From Lyngbya aestuarii BL J (GTDB lineage Bacteria > Cyanobacteriota > Cyanobacteriia > Cyanobacteriales > Microcoleaceae): 64,000 nucleotides of DNA. Location: the NCBI RefSeq assembly GCF_000478195.2, contig NZ_AUZM01000020.1, positions 1-64,000 of the forward strand, read 5' to 3'. Positions 50,782 to 60,535 of the stretch are shown here, in pieces. The stretch's first letter is position 1. Each line of letters begins with the position of its first letter. The position numbers and the translations under genes are program-made. The notes under the pieces are model-generated. The model had not been told where the DNA came from. It saw only the letters and a list, made by a program, of their open reading frames with translations, and made no database searches.

Positions 50782-52335
50782 ATGGCACAGGAACTCGTAA
50801 AAATCTACAACTTAGTCAAAAGATACAAAGAAGGGGAACGGAATTTTACGGGGATCAATCTCAATGAAGCCAACTTGAGTCGGATTAACTTAAGTCAAGC
50901 CAATTTAAGCGATGCCTCCCTGTGTGTTACCAATTTAAGTGGGGCAAATCTGAGTGGTATTAATTTGAGTCGCGCTAATCTCAATGTAGGTCGATTGAGT
51001 CAAGCCAACCTCACCGGAGCCAATCTCAGTCGAGCCACCCTCAATGTTGCCAATTTAGTGCGAGCGGATTTGAGCGATGCTATCCTAATCGAAACCTTAG
51101 CCATTCGTTCAGAACTAATTAGAGCCAGACTCAATAATGCCAACCTGACCAAAGCCAATCTTAATGGCGCTGATTTACGAGAAGCAAGAGTCGGACAAGC
51201 CAACTTTTCTCAAGCCAATCTGAGTGGAGCCAACCTCCGAGGCGTGTCGGGAGCATCAACAAACCTGCAAAGAGCAGACTTACGGCGAGCAAATTTGGTG
51301 AAAGCTAATTTACCCAAAGCCAATTTTAGCCACGCCGAGATGCGACAAACCAACCTCACCTATGCAGACTTACGACAAGCGAACCTCAGTGGAGCCAATC
51401 TCCGATGGGCTGACTTACGCGGAGCCAATTTGTTAGGAGCCGATTTATCCGGGGCCAACTTATCCGGGGCGAACTTATCTGGGGCGAATCTCAGTCGGGC
51501 GACTTTAGCCAAAGCTAGTCTGGTTCATGTTGATTTAACCCAAGCCAATTTAATTAAAGCCGATTGGATGGGGGCTGATATTTCCGGCGCCACCTTAACC
51601 GGAGCCAAACTCTACGAAGTTCCCCGATTTAACTTAAAAGCCGAAGACATTACCTGTGAATGGGTTGATCTCAGTGCAAATGGTGATCATAGCGAGGTTT
51701 ATCAATTTAACCCCGAAACCCTCAAAAAGTTTTTTAATCAAGTTCTGCCCACTGTGCAAGTGATTGTGGATGCTCCCCTCGATCTTGAAGCCAATCTAGT
51801 TCTCGCTGAAACCTACCATCACATCGCCAAAGAGTATGCACTTCTCAAACATCCTCCAAGTATTGATACTGATATCCGACGCACCGTAATCACCTTTCGG
51901 ATTGATCGCGAAGAATATTTGTTTTCAATGGGATGCTTGGCAATTTTTCCCTTTGATGATGCCAGTAAAACTCAAAAAAATATTGTCAGTTTAGTTCGCA
52001 ATTTGCAAGATCGCAGCGAAAAAAATCAGAACCAACTTCGAGTCTTAGCAGCGATGGGAGAAGTGATTTCTAAAGCTCACGATCTCAAACAAGTGGTCAA
52101 ATCAATTCGCTCTGAACAAATCCCTAGCTTTTTTCACCGTCCCACTCAAATGATCTTAACGAATACCAGTCAAAAAAAGTTAACTGTCCACACCCATTGC
52201 GATTTCGGTAAGCGCTTTAAACCCTCTATTGTTGATCGAGAACGAGACAATCACTCGAGTAAATTTATCGAACCCATCCTCTTTGATGGAGAACAGGTGA
52301 TTGATTTTGTCGATAGTTTTGATTATCTTAGTTAG
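50782..52335 (+). CDS. pentapeptide repeat protein (copy 2)
   Basis: A paralogue of the preceding gene, also 517 residues from the ATG at 50782, which has AGGGG six bases upstream (a GTG at 50776 is less likely). The repeat helix runs to about residue 275, then the same C-terminal domain starts (AEDITCEWVDLSANGDHSE) with VITFRIDREEYLFSMGCLAI. The last 100 residues differ more, but both keep FFxxPTxxxLxN and LxVHxHxxFGxxxx near the C-terminus. The two genes are 94 bases apart on one strand, a tandem duplication. Confidence 0.9.
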   Translation: MAQELVKIYNLVKRYKEGERNFTGINLNEANLSRINLSQANLSDASLCVTNLSGANLSGINLSRANLNVGRLSQANLTGANLSRATLNVANLVRADLSDAILIETLAIRSELIRARLNNANLTKANLNGADLREARVGQANFSQANLSGANLRGVSGASTNLQRADLRRANLVKANLPKANFSHAEMRQTNLTYADLRQANLSGANLRWADLRGANLLGADLSGANLSGANLSGANLSRATLAKASLVHVDLTQANLIKADWMGADISGATLTGAKLYEVPRFNLKAEDITCEWVDLSANGDHSEVYQFNPETLKKFFNQVLPTVQVIVDAPLDLEANLVLAETYHHIAKEYALLKHPPSIDTDIRRTVITFRIDREEYLFSMGCLAIFPFDDASKTQKNIVSLVRNLQDRSEKNQNQLRVLAAMGEVISKAHDLKQVVKSIRSEQIPSFFHRPTQMILTNTSQKKLTVHTHCDFGKRFKPSIVDRERDNHSSKFIEPILFDGEQVIDFVDSFDYLS

Positions 52336-52468
52336 AAGTCAAGGTTGATTGATAGAGTTGGGGTCACTTGTGTAAAATGATTTCAGATGCTCCACAGACC
52401 CATTTCCGACTTAAACCATCCGCTCCTATCAGTTCTCCAGTTCTCAACTCGCAAAGGCTTTAATTTTC

Positions 52469-54034
52469 TTGATCGAGGTAGAAGCTCATAATTTACTGCA
52501 AAGCTTTCTGCGATCGCGGAGTGTTTCCGTCGGAAAATCGCCAGGTCAAATCTCATGGCCTCACTATTTAACAATGGCCAGATTAGTGGCGCGAGCGTTG
52601 CGACTTGGACGTAGTGCTTTAATTCAAACTGGGGTGAGTCCAGTTAGTCACCATCATTCCTATCGTTTCAGTTATCTCATTCCGGTTTTAATTTGGTCGG
52701 AACCTGCCTTAATTGTTGCCCCCCAGTGGTTGTTAACAGAACTCCAACAAGAAGAAATTCCCCAATTGTTTGAGTCCCAAGCACTCGACGCTCATCTGAC
52801 TCAACCCATTATTCAAGGCGATCGCTGGCCCCAAGAATCCAACTTTCAGGGTATCTTACTCACCACTCCCGAAGAATGGTTAAGCGATCGCTTAGGCAGG
52901 TTCCGACGGTTTCCGCCCAATATTCCCACAATTATTGATGGAGTTGATGACCTAGAAACCTGGACACGGGAACAATTAACCACCTGTATTCAACCGCAAG
53001 ATTGGACACAACTCCACCAACAAGCACCCCAACACACAGATATCATCCGCGAGGCAAAAATTAACCTCACCCAAGCCATTTTTCAACGTCCTGCTAATCC
53101 CCACCACTGTCATTTATTAGATCAAGCTGAACAAGCGATTTTAGAGCAACTCTACGAAGATTTAGTGGAGACTGTCTCCCCTGCGGTTCCCGATGCTTGG
53201 ACTCAATTTTGGCATCAATGGCAAGCTTCAGAACAACTCCGATGGGTCAAAGTTAATCGAGAACAAGGCACTTTTTCCCTGTATTGTAGTCCGGCAGAAG
53301 TGAGTTCATCCTTGAGTCAGATTTGGCTGTTACAACCTGTTGTGTTGATTGGAGGGGCGTTAGACTTGCAGAAAACTGCCCCGACTTATCGTCAATTAGT
53401 GGGACTCGGAGACATTACGGGTGTGAAGTTTTCACCGGATCGCAATTCCCAACTGATTCAACTTTATCTTCCCTCACGCCTTCCACTCCCCAATACACCC
53501 AAATTTCAAGCGGCTTTAATTGAGGAAATTCGCGGCTTACTTTGTATGAGTGCAACCCTAGAGGGATTGACAGTGTTACTCATTGAGGATACACCCCTAA
53601 AAACTCAGATCGGGGCTGTGTTTGCAGCAGAGTTTGGTTCGCGAGTCCAGGTGGAAACCACTAAAGTTGATCGGCCAGGAATTTTAGTCACTGGTTGGGA
53701 ATTTTGGCGACAACATCAGGGAAAACTTCCCCCACCTCATTTGTTAGCGATCGCCACTTTACCTTTACCTTCGTTAGAACATCCACTGGTTGCGGGGCGA
53801 GTCAGTTATTACAAACAGAATCATCTCGACTGGTTTCGACTGTATCTCCTTCCCACCGCCTTAAATGAGTTACAACGGGCTGTTGCCCCTGTGCGAGACT
53901 GTCAAGGGATTGTAGCGTTGTTTGATAGTCGAGTTTTGCATCGCAGCTATGGTGAACAAGTCTTAGCGGCGTTGAGTCCACTCGCCAGGATTGATTATTT
54001 AGATACAACTTGGTTTAATAGTCGTTCTTTGTGA
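52469..54034 (+). CDS. DinG-like helicase homologue with degenerate ATPase motifs
   Basis: The 521-residue protein shows the layout of a DinG/XPD-type superfamily 2 helicase, but motifs are changed. At the Walker A place (usually GTGKS) is SHHHSYRFSYLIP; at the DEAH place is TIIDGVDDLETW; motif VI near the end is LQRAVAPVRDCQGIVALFDSR. So ATP hydrolysis is doubtful. The TTG at 52469 begins MIEVEAHNLL; an in-frame stop lies upstream and no ATG is available. The 3' half has LLCMSATLEGLTVLLIED. It might bind DNA or act as a regulatory relative of helicases. Confidence 0.6.
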   Translation: MIEVEAHNLLQSFLRSRSVSVGKSPGQISWPHYLTMARLVARALRLGRSALIQTGVSPVSHHHSYRFSYLIPVLIWSEPALIVAPQWLLTELQQEEIPQLFESQALDAHLTQPIIQGDRWPQESNFQGILLTTPEEWLSDRLGRFRRFPPNIPTIIDGVDDLETWTREQLTTCIQPQDWTQLHQQAPQHTDIIREAKINLTQAIFQRPANPHHCHLLDQAEQAILEQLYEDLVETVSPAVPDAWTQFWHQWQASEQLRWVKVNREQGTFSLYCSPAEVSSSLSQIWLLQPVVLIGGALDLQKTAPTYRQLVGLGDITGVKFSPDRNSQLIQLYLPSRLPLPNTPKFQAALIEEIRGLLCMSATLEGLTVLLIEDTPLKTQIGAVFAAEFGSRVQVETTKVDRPGILVTGWEFWRQHQGKLPPPHLLAIATLPLPSLEHPLVAGRVSYYKQNHLDWFRLYLLPTALNELQRAVAPVRDCQGIVALFDSRVLHRSYGEQVLAALSPLARIDYLDTTWFNSRSL

Positions 54035-54071
54035 GAAGAATCCCCGCCTTTTGAGGAGCGGGAAGTGTGAA

Positions 54072-55238
54072 CTAAGGTTTCAAAACAACTTTAATGCAGT
54101 TGTCTTTCTTATGCTTAAAAATCTCATAACCGCGAGAAGCCTCTTCCAAATTGAGACGATGGGTAATCACAAAAGTGGGATCAATATCACCCTTTTGAAT
54201 ACGCTCCATCAGCGGACGCAGATAACGATGAACATGAGTTTGTCCAGACTTCAGCGTTAGCGCTTTATTCACAATCGCTCCCATCGGGATTTTATCAACA
54301 AAACCGCCATAAACACCGGGAATAGAAACCGTTCCTCCCTTCCGACAAGCAACGATCGCCTGTCGCAGTGCGTGGGGTCGTCCTGTTTCGAGGCGAACAG
54401 CTTGTTTCACCTTATCAACCACTCCCATCGCATCCATACCGTGCGACTCCATACCCACCGCTTCAATACAGCGATCCGGGCCACGTCCGCCCGTCATTTC
54501 CTTTAACGCAACTCCTGCATCTACTTCTTCAAAATTGATGATCTCGGCGCCGGCTTTTTCAGCCAATTGTAACCGCTCCGGGACGCAATCAATCGCGATC
54601 ACCCGTTCGGCCCCCAACATCAAAGCGCTGCGAATGGCAAACTGTCCAACCGGGCCGCATCCCCAAACTGCCACAGTGTCACCCGGTTCAATATCGCAAT
54701 TTTCCGCCGCCATATAGCCCGTTGGAAAGATATCAGTTAAAAAGAGAACTTGTTCATCGCTCAAGCCATCAGCCACCTTCAACGGCCCCACATCTGCAAA
54801 CGGTACACGGGCATATTCAGCCTGTCCACCCGCATAACCGCCCAACAGATGAGAATAGCCAAATAAACCCGAAGGAGAATGACCGTACATCTTCTCAACC
54901 AACCCACTATTCGGGTTAGAATTATCACACAATGACCATAAATCCCGCTTACAGAAGAAACAACTTCCACAAGAAATCGTAAACGGTACAACAACGCGAT
55001 CGCCAACCTTTAGCTTTTTAACATTGGGGCCGACTTCCACCACTTCTCCCATAAATTCATGGCCTAAAATATCCCCCGATTTCATTGTAGGAATATAACC
55101 ATCATAAAGGTGCAAATCTGAACCACAGATTGCCGTTGAAGTAATTTTAATAATCGCATCACCGGGATTTAAAATTTTAGGATCGGGAACCGTATCAACC
55201 CGTACATCATGGGAACCGTGCCAACAAACTGCTTTCAT
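54072..55238 (-). CDS. zinc-dependent alcohol dehydrogenase (formaldehyde dehydrogenase-like)
   Basis: A 388-residue medium-chain dehydrogenase. Catalytic zinc ligands are in [13 protein letters not shown] and GHEFMGEV, and structural zinc is held by [16 protein letters not shown]. The NAD-binding motif is [20 protein letters not shown], followed by an Asp in VIAIDC, which favours NAD. The long insertion with [18 protein letters not shown] is typical for formaldehyde dehydrogenase-like (glutathione-independent) members. The substrate could be an aldehyde or sorbitol-like alcohol. Confidence 0.88.
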   Translation of the reverse strand: MKAVCWHGSHDVRVDTVPDPKILNPGDAIIKITSTAICGSDLHLYDGYIPTMKSGDILGHEFMGEVVEVGPNVKKLKVGDRVVVPFTISCGSCFFCKRDLWSLCDNSNPNSGLVEKMYGHSPSGLFGYSHLLGGYAGGQAEYARVPFADVGPLKVADGLSDEQVLFLTDIFPTGYMAAENCDIEPGDTVAVWGCGPVGQFAIRSALMLGAERVIAIDCVPERLQLAEKAGAEIINFEEVDAGVALKEMTGGRGPDRCIEAVGMESHGMDAMGVVDKVKQAVRLETGRPHALRQAIVACRKGGTVSIPGVYGGFVDKIPMGAIVNKALTLKSGQTHVHRYLRPLMERIQKGDIDPTFVITHRLNLEEASRGYEIFKHKKDNCIKVVLKP

Positions 55239-55439
55239 AACCTCTTTTCTCCGTAACTGTTGATTAATCTTTTTGCGCTGTTGTGTCTACAATCCATTGA
55301 ACTGATATTAAATCGAAAAAATCATGCTACAAAAGGTAAAAGGCAATAGACAACAATCAAAAGTTACGCATTGAACACTGGTGACTGGTGACTATCTCCC
55401 CATCAATCTTCTGTAGCAAAATTCGGCGATTTCATATTA

Positions 55440-56285
55440 CTATGAACCTTTGGGTTGCCCTTCTGTTGTGGCAATTTCTCCGGCTTCCATCAGTTGTTTG
55501 AAGCGACTCAACATCTGACCCAATTGTTGTTCAGGTTCGGTACCAAATAATTTGGCAATATTCGCCGTCATTGCGCCGCCAGGGGGACTATATTCCATCA
55601 CAACTTTCACTTCTGTTCCCCGTGCACCCGTAGCGGGACGAAACCGCACAAACCCCGACTGATCGATGTCCGCATTTTCTGCCGAAGTCCAAGCGATCAA
55701 CTCGTTGGGGCGATCCTGAACAACCATCGCATCCCATTCTATAGCCTGATCCACAACGGGGGTTTTTGCCACCCAATGAGAGCGTTGTTGGTCGTATACT
55801 GTGACTGACTCTAAATAATCTGTAAAAATTGGTAAATTCTCGAAATTGCGCCAATAGTTGTAAAGTTCTTCGGGTGATTTTTCGATAATTACTGTTTTTT
55901 CGGCGGTGATCCGCTGGTCTTTGCTGGCTTCTGTCGCCTCGCCGAGTTTCTGCTGAACTTGCTTGACGGTGCTTTCATTTTTCACGCCTTGATAGATAAA
56001 ACCGCCCCCAACTAATGATGTTAGTATGCCACGAAGCGATCGCTGTTTTAAACCCATTAAGACCAGTGCGCCCCCGCCCAGCAGGGAAGCCCAACGTTCG
56101 ATATCGCCCGCTTCATTTTCGGGGGTTTGATTTTCGGGGGTTTGATTTTCGGGAGTTTGGTTTTCGGGAGTTTGGTTTTTGGGGGTTTGATTTTTGGGGG
56201 TTTGGTTTTTGGGGGTTTGATTTTTGGGAGTTTGATTTCCGGTTTCGCGCTGAACGCCGTCGCTATCAATGATTATTTTTTCCAT
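55440..56285 (-). CDS. SRPBCC-family protein with (NQTPK)4(NQTPE)4 repeat
   Basis: The 281-residue protein begins with about 16 residues, then eight exact pentapeptides: four NQTPK and four NQTPE (residues 17-56). Next come two hydrophobic helices with a loop (ASLLGGGALVLMGL and ILTSLVGGGFIYQGV), as in DUF2892-type anchors, and a C-terminal SRPBCC/polyketide-cyclase-like domain (about 118-265, with ITAEKTVIIEKSPEELYNYW and EVKVVMEYSPPGG). Such proteins bind lipids or hydrophobic ligands. The repeat is a clean DNA repeat (56116-56235). Confidence 0.85.
   Translation of the reverse strand: MEKIIIDSDGVQRETGNQTPKNQTPKNQTPKNQTPKNQTPENQTPENQTPENQTPENEAGDIERWASLLGGGALVLMGLKQRSLRGILTSLVGGGFIYQGVKNESTVKQVQQKLGEATEASKDQRITAEKTVIIEKSPEELYNYWRNFENLPIFTDYLESVTVYDQQRSHWVAKTPVVDQAIEWDAMVVQDRPNELIAWTSAENADIDQSGFVRFRPATGARGTEVKVVMEYSPPGGAMTANIAKLFGTEPEQQLGQMLSRFKQLMEAGEIATTEGQPKGS
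56116..56235 (-). repeat. eight 15-base tandem repeats encoding NQTPK/NQTPE
   Basis: Eight in-phase copies of TTTTCGGGGGTTTGA or close variants (plus strand). The first four have TTTTC and code Glu, the last four have TTTTT and code Lys on the minus strand. So the protein repeat is split into a basic and an acidic half. Confidence 0.92.
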
Positions 56286-56554
56286 TTCATTTAAGTTTAA
56301 TCATGCTTTATGTATCTGATTTTAAGCATATAAAACTAAACCGCGAATGCAATCACCCATATGGTAGAAAGACAGGAAAATACAACTTAACTCGTCCTGG
56401 AGTTGAGCCATTGCTGAACTATTCTTGTCTAAGAAATAGATAGTCCTATCTTGGGGGGGATGTTAACTTGTTGCAAATCGAGTATGAGTAATGAAGGTCT
56501 TCATGTGTGGGCTTTCTATTCTCATCAATAAATCTCAAAAATCTTGTCTTAGCT

Positions 56555-57574
56555 ATGCAAATTTCCGGCACAACAACGAAAACGTTAATGGCGATTATTG
56601 CAACAATTTTGGTTGTGGCTGCACTCCAAGCCACTCGATCAATTTCTATGCCTTTAGCGTTTGCGTTTTTTATTGCCGTTTTAGTTTATCCCTTGCAAGC
56701 ATGGCTAGAACGTCGTCTACCTCGATGGTTAAGTTTGATTTTAGTGCTGCTATTGCTAGTCGGCTTTATGGGGGTGGCTGTTGGTGCTTTAACCCTAAGT
56801 GCAGAAATTATTGAACCCAAAGTTCCTGAGTATCTTGATCGCTTACAGCAAATGGGAGAAACTTGGCGATCGTTGGCCTCCGAGCGAAGTCTACCTATCC
56901 CTCAGTTTAACGCCCAAGATGGAATTAATCAAGTCACTCAGCAGGCAATTGGCGGCATAAAGACTTTGTTATCTGCCGCGAGTTTATTGATCTTAATTGT
57001 ATCTTTATTAGTCTTATTATTGTTAGAAGTGAATCAATATCAGGAAAAGGTAAAACAGGCTTTTCCCTCACGAGCTAGCGATCGCATTATTAATGCAGTT
57101 AGTAATACCAGCGAAAAACTGCGGCGATATTTATTGGTGATGACACTTACTTGTTGTTTAACGGGAATTTTAACCGCAAGCTGGTGTTTTATTTTGGGGG
57201 TTGATTTGGCTTTGGTTTGGGGATTAGTTGCTTTTGTTCTTAACTATGTACCGACTTTAGGATCGATTATTGCGGTCATTCCTCCGACGCTGGTTGCTTT
57301 TATTTTTCAAGGGGTTCCTCGCGGAATTGCCACTTTATTAGGATTAGCCGTTATACAGACAATTTTGGGTAACTTTGTCGATCCTCGCTTGCAGGGAAAA
57401 ACCCTACAGTTATCCCCTTTTGTTGCTCTGGTTTCTATTGTCTTTTGGGGATGGGTTTGGGGTATTCCCGGTGCAATTTTGGGCGTACCGATGACCATCT
57501 CTATTATCTTAATGTGTCGGCAATTTAAGGCAACTCGTGGAGTCGCAATTCTTTTAGGTGAAGTAGAAGATTAG
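56555..57574 (+). CDS. AI-2E/PerM-family membrane protein
   Basis: The 339-residue product has about eight helices and the family features: ALQATRSISMPLAFAFFIAV at the start, a soluble loop of about 90 residues after helix 3 (LQQMGETWRSLASERSLPIP), ALVWGLVAFVLNYVPTLGSI and a C-terminal DPRLQGKTLQLSPFVALVSI. Family members export quorum signals or exchange ions, but the function in cyanobacteria is unknown. The ATG at 56555 is preferred to a GTG at 56507. Confidence 0.9.
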   Translation: MQISGTTTKTLMAIIATILVVAALQATRSISMPLAFAFFIAVLVYPLQAWLERRLPRWLSLILVLLLLVGFMGVAVGALTLSAEIIEPKVPEYLDRLQQMGETWRSLASERSLPIPQFNAQDGINQVTQQAIGGIKTLLSAASLLILIVSLLVLLLLEVNQYQEKVKQAFPSRASDRIINAVSNTSEKLRRYLLVMTLTCCLTGILTASWCFILGVDLALVWGLVAFVLNYVPTLGSIIAVIPPTLVAFIFQGVPRGIATLLGLAVIQTILGNFVDPRLQGKTLQLSPFVALVSIVFWGWVWGIPGAILGVPMTISIILMCRQFKATRGVAILLGEVED

Positions 57575-57643
57575 GGATTGATTGATCGTTTTATTCTTTA
57601 CACTCAAGCTTGGTCATCATTTCAATCCAATCCCAACAACCTT

Positions 57644-58168
57644 TCACCCCGCCACCAAACTTCTCAAAACCTGATAAATGAAAGTTAAAACTGCAATGCC
57701 AACCAGAGAAAGAATTAAAATAAACAGCATTAACCCCCCAACTAAGATAATCACAAATAAACGATCCGCTTTTTGTCCCATTTGAGGCGCATTCACATGA
57801 TCTTCCAACAGATCAACATTTTTAACATTAGCTTTCCAGGCAACATCAAAAATATCCCCAACCACAGGTACAGTTCCAACTAAAGTTTCTGTGGCAATAT
57901 TAGAAGCCATGCGGACAAGCGTTTCTTTTGGAACTCCCAGTCGAAAAGCTCGCAAGATAATGTAAGCTGAAAACAGGCCCCCGAGTAAATCTCCACCTCC
58001 CGGTATGAGTCCAATAATTGGATCAAGACCAATTCCATAGGTGGTACCCGGAACTCGAATCGCATTATCAAGGATGTTACTGTATTGCCGCAAGTGTTTG
58101 ACAACAGAAGCTTTTGAGTGATCATCTGTTGCGGGAATTGAGCGTTTAGGAGAGGATTTCGGGTTCAT
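57644..58168 (-). CDS. DUF4112 membrane protein
   Basis: A 174-residue protein of the DUF4112 family: LDNAIRVPGTTYGIGLDPII, GLIPGGGDLLGGLFSAYIIL and GTVPVVGDIFDVAWKANVKN are its core. The last 40 residues form a strong hydrophobic helix (LFVIILVGGLMLFILILSLV). The function is unknown. It is transcribed opposite to its neighbours, beside an orphan tnpB element. Confidence 0.9.
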   Translation of the reverse strand: MNPKSSPKRSIPATDDHSKASVVKHLRQYSNILDNAIRVPGTTYGIGLDPIIGLIPGGGDLLGGLFSAYIILRAFRLGVPKETLVRMASNIATETLVGTVPVVGDIFDVAWKANVKNVDLLEDHVNAPQMGQKADRLFVIILVGGLMLFILILSLVGIAVLTFIYQVLRSLVAG

Positions 58169-58222
58169 ATTTGTTGCAATTGTGAGAAATTCGACATTTT
58201 AGCTAACGTGACGAGAAGCCTC

Positions 58223-59524
58223 ACACCGTAATTTTAATTCGGTGTTGAGATGAATCGTCACCGCGTAACTGTGCTATAATGCTTTATATTAAATTAAAAA
58301 CACTTCTTATGCTAAAAGTAGTCAAGGTAAGACTTGATCCTAATAGTCAACAACAAGAAGCCTTAAGCCAGTCTTTTGGTAATTGTCGTTGGCTGTGGAA
58401 TTATTGTCTTAATTTGATGAATCAGACATATAAAGATACGGGTAAAGGGTTGTCTGGGTATGCGGTCAAAAAGCAAATACCGCAGTTAAAAAAAGAACAC
58501 GAATGGTTAAAATCTACCTATTCGCAGTGTTTACAACAAGTATGTTTAAATCTTGGAGTAGCTTTTAATAATTTTTTTGAACGTAGAACCAAATATCCCA
58601 GATTCAAGTCCAAACATGGTAAACAATCAATCCAATATCCACAAAATGTAAAAAGAGTTGATGATAGTTTGCGATTGCCAAGTATAGGAGATGTTAAGGC
58701 AGTTTTTCATCGTCCTGTTGAGGGCAAGTTAAAGACCGTAACTGTGTCTAAAAACCAAGCTGGTCAATACTTTGCTGCTATATTGTTTGATGATGGCCAA
58801 GAAAAACCAAAACCTGTTGGCGATGGTAAAAATATAGGTATCGATTTGGGTTTAACCCATTTTGCTGTTACCAGTGAAGGAAGCAAGTTTGACAACACTA
58901 GGTGGCTAGCTAAACACGAACAAAATCTAAAGATAAAACAGCAGCAGTTATCGAGAAAACAAAAAGGAAGTAACAATCGAAATAAATCAAGAAAGAAAGT
59001 AGCTAAAGTTCACCTAAAGGTGACTAATTGTCGTTGGGATTTTCACCACAAGCTATCGCGCAGGATAGTTAACGAAAGCAAAGTTATTTGTGTTGAAAGT
59101 TTGGCAGTAGCTAATATGGTTAAGAATCGGAAGTTGTCAAAAGCTATCTCTCAAGTTGGTTGGAAACAGTTTTGTATGATGCTTAAGTACAAAGCAGAAC
59201 AAGAAGGTAAAACTTACGTCGAAGTAGATAGATTTTTGGCGAGTAGCAAAACTTGTCACGTATGTCTCAACCAAGTAGAAAGTTTGCCTCTAGATATAAG
59301 ATTTTGGTCGTGTAGCAACTGTGGTACAAAGCACGACAGAGACATCAACGCCTCCATCTGCATAAGAAATGAAGGTCTGCGTATTATTTCCTCTGGGACG
59401 GGGGATCAAGCTGATCGTCAAACTGTAAGACGCAGTAATAGAGGACGCAAGAAATCTACTACTGCGCAGTAGTCTGGGTAAGAAGCCGACGCTTTAATCT
59501 TTGATTAAGCGTTCGGTAGTTCAC
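58223..59524 (+). mobile_element. IS200/IS605-family element with tnpB only
   Basis: The tnpB gene is bracketed by hairpins without a tnpA: left, ACACCG and CGGTGT at 58223-58245 around TAATTTTAATT; right, CCGACGCTT and AAGCGTTCGG at 59486-59516 around TAATCTTTGATT. The right end is GTAGTTCAC (59516-59524), identical to the end of the element at the window start. The exact left end cannot be given. Movement would need a transposase supplied from elsewhere. Confidence 0.7.
58309..59472 (+). CDS. tnpB: TnpB RNA-guided nuclease (orphan)
   Basis: The 387-residue protein is complete. It starts MLKVVKVRLDPNSQQQEALS and has FGNCRWLWNYCLN, a first RuvC Asp in NIGIDLGLTHFAV, a Glu in VICVESLAVANMVKN, a four-Cys zinc ribbon (CHVC and CSNC) and a final Asp in KHDRDINASICIRNEG. 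All catalytic and zinc residues are kept, so it may be an active RNA-guided nuclease. The guide RNA is expected to extend from the 3' part of the gene to the right end near 59524. The ATG at 58309 is preferred over one at 58279. Confidence 0.93.
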   Translation: MLKVVKVRLDPNSQQQEALSQSFGNCRWLWNYCLNLMNQTYKDTGKGLSGYAVKKQIPQLKKEHEWLKSTYSQCLQQVCLNLGVAFNNFFERRTKYPRFKSKHGKQSIQYPQNVKRVDDSLRLPSIGDVKAVFHRPVEGKLKTVTVSKNQAGQYFAAILFDDGQEKPKPVGDGKNIGIDLGLTHFAVTSEGSKFDNTRWLAKHEQNLKIKQQQLSRKQKGSNNRNKSRKKVAKVHLKVTNCRWDFHHKLSRRIVNESKVICVESLAVANMVKNRKLSKAISQVGWKQFCMMLKYKAEQEGKTYVEVDRFLASSKTCHVCLNQVESLPLDIRFWSCSNCGTKHDRDINASICIRNEGLRIISSGTGDQADRQTVRRSNRGRKKSTTAQ

Positions 59525-59633
59525 TGTCAACTTATGTAACATAAAGCTAATGAATTCTAATCAACTTAACTTCTAGCTGAGGTTAGAACATTAAGTTTTG
59601 CTCCCGTTCTAAAATAAAACATTTAAAACCGCC

Positions 59634-60404
59634 ATGGAGTGGATAGAAGTTTCTAAAAACTGGGTTTTGATTCCCCCCCGACCAAAAGCAATTGTTCACT
59701 TCCTGGGGGGAGCATTTGTGGCAACCGCACCACAAATCACTTATCGATGGCTATTAGAACAGATAGCACAACAAGGGTACATCGTGATCGCCACTCCTTT
59801 TATTAATACCCTCAATCATGGGATTATGGCGAAAAAAGTTCTGTGGACGTTTGAGGATGGTTTAGAAGACTTATACTCCTCTCGGCGTCTACGTCAACGG
59901 AGTTTACCGATTTATGGCTTGGGGCATAGTATGGGATGTAAACTCCATTTACTCATCGGTTCTTTGTTTCCCGTTAAGCGGGCGGGTAATATTTTAATTT
60001 CGTTCAATAACTACGCAGCGCGAGAGTCCATTCCCCTCGTTGAACAACTCTCCTCGATGATGGAGGTAGAATTTACTCCTTCTCCTGGGCAGACGAACTG
60101 TATGGTACAGGAGCGCTATCAAATCCGTCGTAACCTTTTAATTAAATTTACCAAAGATACTCTCGACCAAACCGCTATTCTCAATCAAATTTTGCAAAGT
60201 CGTTTTCCGGGAATGGTTGCACTTCAGCAGTTAGGCGGAGATCATTTAACCCCAATTAATCAAGATCTTAGCAGGTCGTCTGTGGGAGAGAGCTTTACAC
60301 CCTTTGATGCGATTAGTCAATGGATTAAACAAGAAGTGTACAAAGATTTATATCGATTAAAACAGGAAGTTCTTCATTGGCTTGACCCCTTAGCTAAAAC
60401 TTAA
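59634..60404 (+). CDS. DUF1350 protein (alpha/beta-hydrolase-like)
   Basis: A 256-residue protein of the DUF1350 family, found in cyanobacteria and plastids. The segment LPIYGLGHSMGCKLHLLIGS looks like an alpha/beta-hydrolase nucleophile elbow (GHSMG), and AIVHFLGGAFVATAPQITYR begins the fold with an oxyanion-like GG. QQLGGDHLTPINQDL near the C-terminus could supply the His. Its substrate is unknown. Confidence 0.88.
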   Translation: MEWIEVSKNWVLIPPRPKAIVHFLGGAFVATAPQITYRWLLEQIAQQGYIVIATPFINTLNHGIMAKKVLWTFEDGLEDLYSSRRLRQRSLPIYGLGHSMGCKLHLLIGSLFPVKRAGNILISFNNYAARESIPLVEQLSSMMEVEFTPSPGQTNCMVQERYQIRRNLLIKFTKDTLDQTAILNQILQSRFPGMVALQQLGGDHLTPINQDLSRSSVGESFTPFDAISQWIKQEVYKDLYRLKQEVLHWLDPLAKT

Positions 60405-60535
60405 AAGTGCTTTCTCAATGGATTTGACTGTCAAATCAGTAGAGCTAGAGTTGCCAGCAGCTAGACCCTTAAAACTGGTTTTCACTGTTGGAGTATTGCC
60501 TCTCGGGGTATATCTTCCGAATCAACTGCGGGAGT

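Noticed and set aside
56015-56272. Frames reading FDFRGFDFREFG and KTKPPKIKPPKT across the 15-base repeats
   Set aside because: Both are shadows of the NQTPK/NQTPE repeat. Only the frame with the SRPBCC domain continues into a known fold.
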